Assembly (NCBI GenBank): GCA_041399065.1 | Contig: JAWKTN010000018.1 | Location: forward strand, 1-31,791 | From: JAGQPD01 sp020426865 | Lineage (GTDB): Bacteria > Planctomycetota > Planctomycetia > Pirellulales > Pirellulaceae | Length of the DNA: 31,791 bases | Direction of reading: 5' to 3' | Part shown: positions 25,553-31,791 of the stretch, piece by piece | How the letters are laid out: each line of letters starts with the position of its first letter | How positions within the stretch are numbered: position 1 is the first letter of the stretch | Program-made: the position numbers and the translations under genes | Notes under the pieces: generated by a model | The model's database searches: none | What the model was told of the DNA's origin: nothing | The model's input: the letters and a program-made list of their open reading frames with translations, nothing else

Positions 25553-26146
25553 CTACTTGGAGACAATTTCACGCCACCGTTCGCACCTTAGGTAGGCTGT
25601 CCGACTTAAGATCACACTGAAACCAAGACACCCTAGCAAAAACGCCTCCTGCGACGGTTCCGGAACTGCAATACTCGGGCCAATAGTCTGTCCCCAACGA
25701 ATGTCGATGTTGTCATCTTCATACGGCATGCTAACTGCAGTATATTCCACGATACCGGGAGCGGCGCGTGAAACAACTTCAAAGTGTGCTGAACTTCCAG
25801 GAAGCACGCCCAAAGACATGTCTATGTCGTCGATCGTCCAGGCAACTCTTGTGTCGTATATAGGCAATCCGACGATACTGGATGGACCTATGACGATAAA
25901 ACTACTGGGTGCGGCAAGTGAATTCAAGGACACAAAACTTGGGAATTCAATAGCGAACGATCCCAAGCTGCGATCGCTCGCGGATAAATTGGTCAGGCTG
26001 TACTCGTACCGGAAGGTAGTGCTGTCGATCATTATCACTTTCGAATCAACCTCAACCTCAAAGGCCGCATAGGCGGTAAGTCCAGACAGCAGCCATATGA
26101 AAAGTGTCATTGCGGGAACAGGGAATCGCATCTGAATGATCCTCAT
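25553..26146 (-). CDS. Small exported PEP-CTERM protein
   Basis: The 197-residue protein starts at ATG 26146, overlapping the stop of the GH19-like gene (ATGA). A later Met (MRFPVPAM) is equally possible. The N-terminus is a signal peptide (MTLFIWLLSGLTAYA). The mature part is a beta-rich domain (TFRYEYSLTNLSASDRSLGSF, WTIDDIDMSLGVLPGSSAHF). The C-terminus has the tripartite PEP-CTERM sorting signal: VPEPS, then a hydrophobic stretch (FLLGCLGFSVIL), then Arg-containing residues. Such tails are cut and anchored by an exosortase in exopolysaccharide-producing bacteria. The basic cluster is more spread out than usual. It is probably a surface protein acting with the upstream gene. Confidence 0.8.
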   Translation of the reverse strand: MRIIQMRFPVPAMTLFIWLLSGLTAYAAFEVEVDSKVIMIDSTTFRYEYSLTNLSASDRSLGSFAIEFPSFVSLNSLAAPSSFIVIGPSSIVGLPIYDTRVAWTIDDIDMSLGVLPGSSAHFEVVSRAAPGIVEYTAVSMPYEDDNIDIRWGQTIGPSIAVPEPSQEAFLLGCLGFSVILSRTAYLRCERWREIVSK

Positions 26147-27972
26147 CGGCTAAATACGTGGAGACACTTATTGAAAACATTTATCCGAACTGACACCGAT
26201 GGATCTGCACGTCCAACGACCTTTTTGGTCAACTCCGACATGGTCGCGTTGATTTGCGAACGCGACGCATTTATGTGATCGAAGTCGATGTGCAAGGAGT
26301 CAACAATGGGAAAGGCTCTGTGCTCCTCATGTTCTGCAAAAAACCAACCAGCGACTCGAAAGGCAAGCGTGGAATCGAAGTTCGGATTTGGAACTAAGCC
26401 GGATGTGCGATCTGGATTGGGCAATAAATTGCGAATCATATCGGGTGATTTCACTAGGTCAAATCCCAGTCTTTCGCTAGCCTTGCGATAGTTGTAGCGG
26501 AAGGTCAGGTGAAGAGCACCACCACCTCGAAACCGAAAACCATCAGAAAAATCCTCCGTCCTATTCTCAAATCTGCCGTAGTAAAGATGACCATAGTAAA
26601 ACGAAGATTTGTCAAGAAAAGACTTTCCGACAACGACTTCTGTCTTGCGAGTCAAACGACTTCGTACTGTCGAATTATATCTATTCTCAGCGAACTCTCT
26701 TAGTCCATTTGTCTCGGCATACACTTGAGATAGAAAGGCGGCTTGCCGCGTTGTTGTCAAAATTCCGAATTCCCGAAACGCGAGATTAATGTCGTCCCGA
26801 TACTTGGGGAAATCAGTCGAAGCACCGAAGACTTCTTCAAATTGCTCCGCAGTGATTTCCCCAAGGACGACAGAGTTATCGTTTTCATCGGTTTCCGGGA
26901 TTTTCCCAGATGTCTGGTCTTGCGGCGGATCAATCACAAGCAAGAGAAATGTGTCAGATCCATTGAGATACTGCTTTAAGTCGATGTCCAACTTCATAGA
27001 CACGCGATGATTACCGATAGCAACGTTGGGTCTACGACTGTCGTCTATGTCAGGGATGGTAAGCGGGCCGACTAGGATTTCCGCAGACGGCGAATACGAC
27101 CGCATTGGCGAACGATAGATCGCAATCTGAGGCAAGTCTGGTAAGTCCGCCCGTTCAATCGCGAATGTGAATCGTAACGTGTTTGTGTCTAACAGGGATG
27201 CTTTGGGCTCGATATCTTGGTTCTGTTGTACGTTTCGGTAAAAAGAAAGATTGCCGAGCAAAGACATGACAAAAGTCGTCTCGACGCGAGATGACACAGC
27301 TGTGCTTTGTGTGAGGTTAAAGCTTGGGGAAAGAAAGAGACTAAATGTGAGTACAATATCGTAAGTTCCAGCCGGTAGCTCAACCGTTGAGATAAGCGAA
27401 TAGGGCGATCTATTCAGCGGCACGTCTTGAAGAGGCACAACGATCATGTTCTCCAAAAGAATCTCATCCTGAAACCGATTTGCCACTGCAGAGACACGCA
27501 AATGATTTACAAATGCGTCATTTGGATCGACAGCTACCTGGCCCGATGCGAGATCTTCGATGGCGAACTGAATTGAGAACTGCGTTTTGGTATCTATGCA
27601 CAATGAGCGAGTCACAGTAAACGTCTCACTTGTGGCAGCATGCACCCACGCGGCGTCAGGTCTTTCATGTGGCTGGACGGTAGCTCGAGTCGAAATCCTC
27701 GCCTGGAAGGCAGTATCGGAGGGGTTGATTTCAACTACTCCCATCGCACGGACGTATGCACCAAGAAAATCGTCATCAAGAACGGCGCTGTATTCAGTTG
27801 CCTTATCATCCTCACGTGACAGTCCGACAATGTTGTCGCGCAACTCGGGATCCGAGATGTAATGTGCACCGAGAGAACCAATGGCCTGTGCATCTGTAAA
27901 AAGGCCGTTGCAGGATAAGAGTTCTCGATTTTCCAGCAATTCAAGGAAGGAGCGGCGAAAGCTAGCGGCCAT
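26143..27972 (-). CDS. Secreted Planctomycete protein with LEP motif, CARDB-like and GH19-like domains
   Basis: I start at ATG 27972 (MAASFRRSFLELLENRELLS), with TAGGTG six bases upstream; an ATG nine bases earlier is less well placed. FLELLENRELLS is a variant of the LEPRxLLS anchor motif found at the N-terminus of Planctomycete surface proteins. The middle (about residues 260-380) resembles a CARDB-type beta domain ending IPETDENDNSVVL. The C-terminal 230 residues look like a family 19 chitinase/endolysin: RQAAFLSQVYAETNGLREFAENRYN (catalytic-type Glu near residue 415), FRGGGALHLTFRYNYRKAS in place of the usual FRGRGxxQLTGRxNY, and AFRVAGWFFAEH. The altered FRGGG and LTF residues may weaken activity. 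It would degrade chitin-like or peptidoglycan-like polymers outside the cell. It forms an operon with the PEP-CTERM protein. Confidence 0.8.
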   Translation of the reverse strand: MAASFRRSFLELLENRELLSCNGLFTDAQAIGSLGAHYISDPELRDNIVGLSREDDKATEYSAVLDDDFLGAYVRAMGVVEINPSDTAFQARISTRATVQPHERPDAAWVHAATSETFTVTRSLCIDTKTQFSIQFAIEDLASGQVAVDPNDAFVNHLRVSAVANRFQDEILLENMIVVPLQDVPLNRSPYSLISTVELPAGTYDIVLTFSLFLSPSFNLTQSTAVSSRVETTFVMSLLGNLSFYRNVQQNQDIEPKASLLDTNTLRFTFAIERADLPDLPQIAIYRSPMRSYSPSAEILVGPLTIPDIDDSRRPNVAIGNHRVSMKLDIDLKQYLNGSDTFLLLVIDPPQDQTSGKIPETDENDNSVVLGEITAEQFEEVFGASTDFPKYRDDINLAFREFGILTTTRQAAFLSQVYAETNGLREFAENRYNSTVRSRLTRKTEVVVGKSFLDKSSFYYGHLYYGRFENRTEDFSDGFRFRGGGALHLTFRYNYRKASERLGFDLVKSPDMIRNLLPNPDRTSGLVPNPNFDSTLAFRVAGWFFAEHEEHRAFPIVDSLHIDFDHINASRSQINATMSELTKKVVGRADPSVSVRINVFNKCLHVFSR

Positions 27973-28089
27973 TGAAAACACCTATTGTCACCCAAGTGAG
28001 AAGGAGAACCGCCGAGCATTTAAGTGCAATGGACGCAGCGTGTCAAGGGACCAATTAACCCTCGTTTTCTTACCTCGGAATCAACTTCA

Positions 28090-28533
28090 TTATCCAGCTC
28101 CCGCAACACCTGACGAGACATCTGCCACAAAATTCACGAATGGAAATCCAGACGCGACCTTTTCGAAGAAGACCATGTCTGCCGTAACTAACGGCGCGTT
28201 GAGCCTTTCGGCCATCGCAAGATAGACGCAATCGGCGAGGGGATGAGCGAGCGCTGCTGCCAAAGCAGACGCTCGATGCAGATCATCAGGCGCATAATTG
28301 AGGAACAGGACGTTCGCAGTGATGGTCGCAATCCAGCGATCGGTGAACCCCGTGAGCTCCGCGTCAGTGATATCGCCGCGTCGCCTGGCTCTAACAAAGG
28401 CACCGGCAACCTCATAGGCGGCCAGTTGTGGCCCGAGGAGCTTTTCGTCCATGGATAACAGAGCAATGGCGTCGTCGGAGAATGGTTCATTGAGAAACCA
28501 TTTCACTGCCACGCTGGCATCGACAACGATCAT
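28090..28533 (-). CDS. vapC: PIN-domain ribonuclease toxin (VapC family)
   Basis: This 147-residue PIN protein has all acidic residues in place: Asp5 (MIVVDASVAVKWF), Glu41 (AAYEVAGAF), Asp101 (HPLADCVYLAMAERL) and Asp119 (LVTADMVFF). VapC toxins cut specific tRNAs or rRNA with a metal held by these residues. The start ATG 28533 overlaps the antitoxin stop (ATGA), the usual arrangement. The C-terminal 15 residues after VNFVAD (Gly/Ala/Ser-rich) are slightly longer than usual. It is intact, so it may help keep the element in the host. Confidence 0.9.
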   Translation of the reverse strand: MIVVDASVAVKWFLNEPFSDDAIALLSMDEKLLGPQLAAYEVAGAFVRARRRGDITDAELTGFTDRWIATITANVLFLNYAPDDLHRASALAAALAHPLADCVYLAMAERLNAPLVTADMVFFEKVASGFPFVNFVADVSSGVAGAG

Positions 28534-28775
28534 CCGTTTGACTCACGGTCTTCGCGAATGCCAACGGAAGAGTCGGTCAGTTCGCCGTGTTGGTCCTTAA
28601 ACTCTGCCAGATGCCGTCGTTGCTCCTCGGCGAATCGCTTCTGGTCTGCGAGTGCCGTTGCTTTCAAGATATCCCGCAGATGCTGCTCCAGCGAATGACC
28701 GGCGGAGATCGCGTTGTCACGCAGTACGTGGACGACCCAATCGTCGAGGTCGCGGACTTTGATTTGTGCCATCAT
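28530..28775 (-). CDS. vapB: VapB/FitA-like antitoxin
   Basis: This is an 81-residue ribbon-helix-helix protein (IKVRDLDDWVVHVLRDNAIS, then HSLEQHLRDILKAT), followed by a helical, charged tail that would wrap the toxin. AAGGAAGG lies upstream of two adjacent ATGs (28775 and 28772). It overlaps vapC by four bases. Such antitoxins bind their own promoter together with the toxin and repress the pair. Confidence 0.85.
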   Translation of the reverse strand: MMAQIKVRDLDDWVVHVLRDNAISAGHSLEQHLRDILKATALADQKRFAEEQRRHLAEFKDQHGELTDSSVGIREDRESNG

Positions 28776-28853
28776 CTAATTCCTTCCTTGGATCATTTCA
28801 GAATGCCACAAACGTTGCGTGGTGGCAAGAAGATATTTTATGAATCTCATTTT

Positions 28854-29294
28854 CTAGTGATGCCCCCAGATAGCTTTCCTTTGTTCTATCATTTTGGGGC
28901 ATTGCACAAGCGAGACAAGACGCATTTGTTCCGCTCCATTGGCAATGACAAACAGCTCTCGGAACGGCGCGCCCGCACGGCCGACCTGCGCGACATCGGA
29001 TCGAACGGATTGCCACCATGGAGCAGAATGACGTCGGGTTCCGATGCCTTCAGGAAGCCGTCGACACGACGACATCCAGTCGGTAAGCGAGGCCGTTGCT
29101 GCCTTAACACACAACCCCAAGCCGTTGTCCGCCCTGGTCCGGGTCACCACTACCCAATACTCATTGAGCACTTGTGGCACGATTCCAGGATTGCGGCCAT
29201 CCTGCTTATGTTGTTCAACTGCGTGCGGTGTGACGACGTGTTTCGAATCTGCCCGATCGCTGAGCCGAAGCAAAATATTGGTGTCGAAGTGAAC
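28854..29294 (-). pseudogene. Remnant of a second PIN-domain toxin
   Basis: Directly after the antitoxin remnant the frame reads LTVHFDTNILLRLSDRADSKH and later GIVPQVLNEYWVVVTRTRADNGLGL. This is a clear PIN N-terminal half with the first Asp and the Glu. The expected ATG is CTG (ctgacagttcac), so the start codon is lost. Beyond about 29090 no frame continues the PIN fold, and the late Asp motif is missing; the remaining open frame to 28854 looks unrelated. The toxin cannot be active. Confidence 0.6.
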
Positions 29295-29296
29295 TG

Positions 29297-29547
29297 TCAG
29301 CGACGAGCGTCGTAAATGGACGCACGACTGGTATCCACATGGCCGACCTTGGGATGTCGGGCGATGCACGCATTCAATCGGTGCTGCCATTGTCGGAAGT
29401 CGGCCTGATGCGTGGCATCATCCGCATGGACTTGCATCTCCAGGCGAATCATCTCCTGAAGTAGTCCTGAAGATTCTTGCCAGCCGCTTGCGCCAGCCGC
29501 AGCAGCATCGTTTATTCAGCATCACTGAAATGTAGTTCCACGTTCAT
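29297..29547 (-). pseudogene. Remnant of an RHH antitoxin, partner of the dead PIN toxin
   Basis: From ATG 29547 the frame reads MNVELHFSDAE, then TAA, then TMLLRLAQAAGKNLQDYF, and then loses frame. The next frame continues QEMIRLEMQVHADDATHQ, FRQWQHRLNACIARHPKVG and HVDTSRASIYDARR, with a stop at 29297. The WxxxHP…VDTSRxSIY tail is the same as in the orphan antitoxin at 8038-8337, so both belong to one family. It has at least one nonsense codon and one frameshift. Confidence 0.6.
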
Positions 29548-30599
29548 GCTCTCAACTTGCCACGAGATTTACGGAATGTCAATTGCCGCGGTCGGCGAGC
29601 CCATCTGCCGTAGCGCGACTATTTCCGTAATCATCCGATCCGTTTCTTCAGAAATCAAAAGCTTGCGCGTGCGAGGGGCAACTTCGGTCAGCAACAGGAC
29701 GAGACTGCTGGCTAGCCGAAGATATCCACTTTACCGTCGTACGTACGAGACGGACGTTAGGTGGCCGCTGAAGCGAAGACGGAGTGTACCCTTGTCAGGC
29801 GAAAGCTCCGAAGCATACAAATGCGAGCATACAACGCTGACCGCGCCAATGCCGCCCGCTGATGTGCCGACACACTCAATTCGATATTCATGGGTATCCT
29901 GACACCATCCGTCAAACCGCTAGACCACGCGAACTGTCGAACGGAATCATGCCCTTTCCGACGCAGCATACGCCTCGAACACGAATTCGAACGGAGGCCA
30001 GGTTCGGTGATATCATCAGGGTTTGGCGCTATAGCCTGAAATGCCCCGGTAGCTGCCGGGAAAATAGGGTCTGCAAAAGCAGGCCCACGGCATGCCGCCA
30101 AATTTCATCCCAGCATCGCCGATAGTAGGCCACCTAGAACGAAAAAGCAACAGACTTTCGTTTTCCGCATTAATTGTTTGCCATAACGGTGTTTTGTTCG
30201 TCGAAACTGCCTCTACTATCCATTGGGGGACACAGCCAAGATGGACGGTCTTCCGACCTTGGCTATTTGTCCTGCGATTGTGGATGGAAGCTACAAACCT
30301 GTCGTCAAAAGGCAACTCAAAACAGTAGATTGTTTTGGCTGATGCCTGTGCGGGCCAGAGATGACCCTTCTACACGGGGTAGCTCTTGCGTCTTCCAGGT
30401 ATTTCACTTGGAAGGGCAGCGCAGCGGTATGACGCGAGTCGATCATGACCTGCATCGTCGCACCATGCTTGCCGGCCGTTGATCGACTGCCACGAAATGG
30501 TACATTTGGCGATGTGGCACGAACACATTTTCCCGATTGCATGGGGAAATGTCCCGCTGAAAAAAGCGTTTTCGAGCCGATGTAAACGAGGAGCGACTA
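29548..30599. other. About 1 kb without a clear gene
   Basis: No frame here carries recognisable motifs. On the minus strand, about 29569-29715 reads TRKLLISEETDRMITEIVALRQMGSP and ends at a TAA (29569-29571) 22 bases before the antitoxin remnant. It looks like the tail of a lost gene but has no family I know. Other open frames up to about 114 codons look like chance. The final 40 bases hold the ribosome site (GAGGAG) of the carbonic anhydrase. Confidence 0.4.
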
Positions 30600-31241
30600 A
30601 TGGACATTCAATCGCCCATCAATATTCAGGATACCATTCGCGCAACTTCGCAGTTACCGCTGCGGCTCAAGTGGTGTGGAACATCTGGTTTTTTGCTTCG
30701 TGGCGAACACGGCGCGCAAGTCGTTTTTCCGCAGCCGAACGGAAGTACGGCGACGCTGGCGATGAAAGAGTACGTACTTCGCCAGTTTCATTTTCACCAC
30801 CCAAGCGAGCATTTTCTTGGCGGAAAGCAGTTCGACGGTGAGCTACACCTGGTACATCAGGACTTGCGAGATTGCAGCTATTTTGTGCTGGGCATTTTTC
30901 TGTCTGTCATTGAGAACAGCGACGGCAATCGGGCGAAAAACGCGTTCTTTGATGCGCTGCTCCATGATCAATTCTCAGATATTCCAACGAATCCCAACGA
31001 TTTGATTCCGGCAGGCGTCGACACCGCGTACCGCTATCAAGGGTCGCTAACGACGCCTCCGTATTCCGAAACTGTATCGTGGGTCCTTCTCAAAGAACCA
31101 CTTGCTATTCCAAGAAGTCTTTTTGGCAAGATCTTTGGCACGGAGAGCGACGGAATCGAGGGCAAGTCCAAAATGCCAGCAGCTCGGCCCCTGCAGCCGA
31201 GTAACGGCCGGTTCATCATTGAGCACAAATTCAAATTCTGA
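30600..31241 (+). CDS. Alpha-type carbonic anhydrase, short N-terminus, no signal peptide
   Basis: This 213-residue protein has GAGGAG six bases before ATG 30600. It interconverts CO2 and bicarbonate with a zinc ion. The family motifs are clear: QSPINI at residues 4-9, RQFHFHHPSEHFLGG (zinc ligands His64 and His66), GELHLVH (third ligand His83), and GSLTTPPYSETVSW with Thr151/152 of the active site. The protein begins directly at the QSPI block. The usual preceding 30-40 residues (with the conserved Trp/Tyr near the active-site rim) and the export signal are missing. The enzyme should therefore be cytoplasmic, unlike most bacterial alpha enzymes, which are periplasmic. No in-frame upstream start with a ribosome site is seen. 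It stands alone. Confidence 0.88.
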   Translation: MDIQSPINIQDTIRATSQLPLRLKWCGTSGFLLRGEHGAQVVFPQPNGSTATLAMKEYVLRQFHFHHPSEHFLGGKQFDGELHLVHQDLRDCSYFVLGIFLSVIENSDGNRAKNAFFDALLHDQFSDIPTNPNDLIPAGVDTAYRYQGSLTTPPYSETVSWVLLKEPLAIPRSLFGKIFGTESDGIEGKSKMPAARPLQPSNGRFIIEHKFKF

Positions 31242-31791
31242 GTGTCGAAGCGAGACCGAAATCGGTATCCGCAAGGGCTCTGGTCGTACATTATTCCTGA
31301 ATACCGGCGTTCGAAGTCGTCGATTCTTGTAACCTCGCTCCGTTCGGAATGCACGATCGGAAGCGTGCGAGTCCAGATACGCTGATACAAGCGGACCGGC
31401 AGCGACAGCACTGAGACGCCATCTTCTTGCCGTTCGGCGTTCGATTGGGCGTCGCGTCCACAATGAGAAGGGCAAGTCAGGCTGACAAGAATTGAAAGCG
31501 CTGTCAGAGGTGGTTCACAGACGAGCCAGTCGCACTGGTACGGAATCCCTTGTCTTTTGACGTTCCGATGAGGGGCTTTTGTGCTACCGCCAGGGAGTTT
31601 TCGTGCTACTGGCCAAGGTGCTCAAACGGCCACAGTCGGAATCGCGTCAAGGCTGTTTGCCGTTGTAGAGTCAAGTGATTTTGGATTTCTTCACAACATT
31701 TATGGAATTCGTGTCCGGTTTCGTTTCGTTTGCCAAGTTTACGTTGTGAGGAGGTGTCTTGCGGCTGTCGCAGGGATCGGTTTTTTCAAAT
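31242..31791. other. Right-end stretch without recognisable gene
   Basis: After the carbonic anhydrase stop I see no supported coding region. Minus-strand frames of up to 142 codons overlap the carbonic anhydrase gene and have no motifs. No terminator with a T-run is visible. The last 60 bases are AT-rich and could be a promoter for a gene beyond the window. Confidence 0.4.

Noticed and set aside
30044..30090. Small hairpins near CCCCGGTAGCTGCCGGG
   Set aside because: Short stems with no T-run in the right orientation; no gene end nearby that they could terminate.
1..31791. CRISPR arrays, tRNA and rRNA genes
   Set aside because: I found no regularly spaced direct repeats and no sequence with recognisable tRNA arms or rRNA core motifs.

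Overview
The window most likely comes from a member of the Planctomycetota. The best evidence is a secreted protein whose N-terminus carries a LEPxxLLS-like anchor motif (ELLENRELLS). It is co-transcribed with a small PEP-CTERM protein, a combination familiar from marine and soil Planctomycetes. Integron remnants, a moderate GC content and several Planctomycete-style hypothetical proteins fit this. The bulk of the window (about 2.2 to 25.4 kb) looks like a mobilizable plasmid or integrated element. It carries a TOPRIM primase, a plasmid-type ParB, a DUF6876 protein, a giant DNA methyltransferase/SNF2 helicase and a MOBF (TrwC-like) relaxase-helicase. No type IV secretion genes are visible.

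Layout. 1-2.1 kb: debris of an integron, consisting of the C-terminal end of an IntI-like recombinase with its catalytic Tyr changed, a frameshifted FRG-domain cassette gene, an attC-like site, and a second cassette ORF with an early in-frame TGA. 2.2-5.5 kb (minus strand): DUF6876 -> ParB -> primase, with ParB and primase broken by frameshifts. 5.7-8.3 kb: a conserved small protein, a 540-residue conserved protein and an orphan antitoxin. 8.4-14.8 kb (minus): a plasmid operon ending in the 1900-codon methylase/helicase ORF. 15.5-22.0 kb (plus): the most interesting cargo. A 4-TM protein plus a metallo-beta-lactamase-fold (MBL) protein is followed by a second membrane protein, a ComEC-type MBL protein and a single-chain E2-E1-JAB (ubiquitin-like conjugation/deconjugation) protein. 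22.4-25.4 kb: MOBF relaxase and a coupled small gene. 25.5-28.0 kb (minus): LEP-motif GH19-like protein and PEP-CTERM protein. 28.1-29.6 kb: an intact VapBC-type toxin-antitoxin pair and the remains of a second pair. 30.6-31.2 kb: an alpha-carbonic anhydrase.

How the genes fit together. Relaxase, primase, ParB and methylase/helicase are the backbone of a transferable replicon. The E2-E1-JAB/MBL/membrane cluster is its accessory load and is probably a defence or signalling system. The last three genes of that cluster overlap stop-to-start (TGATG twice), so they form one translationally coupled operon. A striking pattern is decay. ParB, primase, the first MBL gene, both membrane/MBL partners' integrity, the FRG cassette and one toxin-antitoxin pair each carry frameshifts or stops, whereas the relaxase, methylase/helicase, second MBL and E2-E1-JAB genes are open over their full length. 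This could be a degrading integrated element, or in part homopolymer errors in the assembly; resequencing would separate these.
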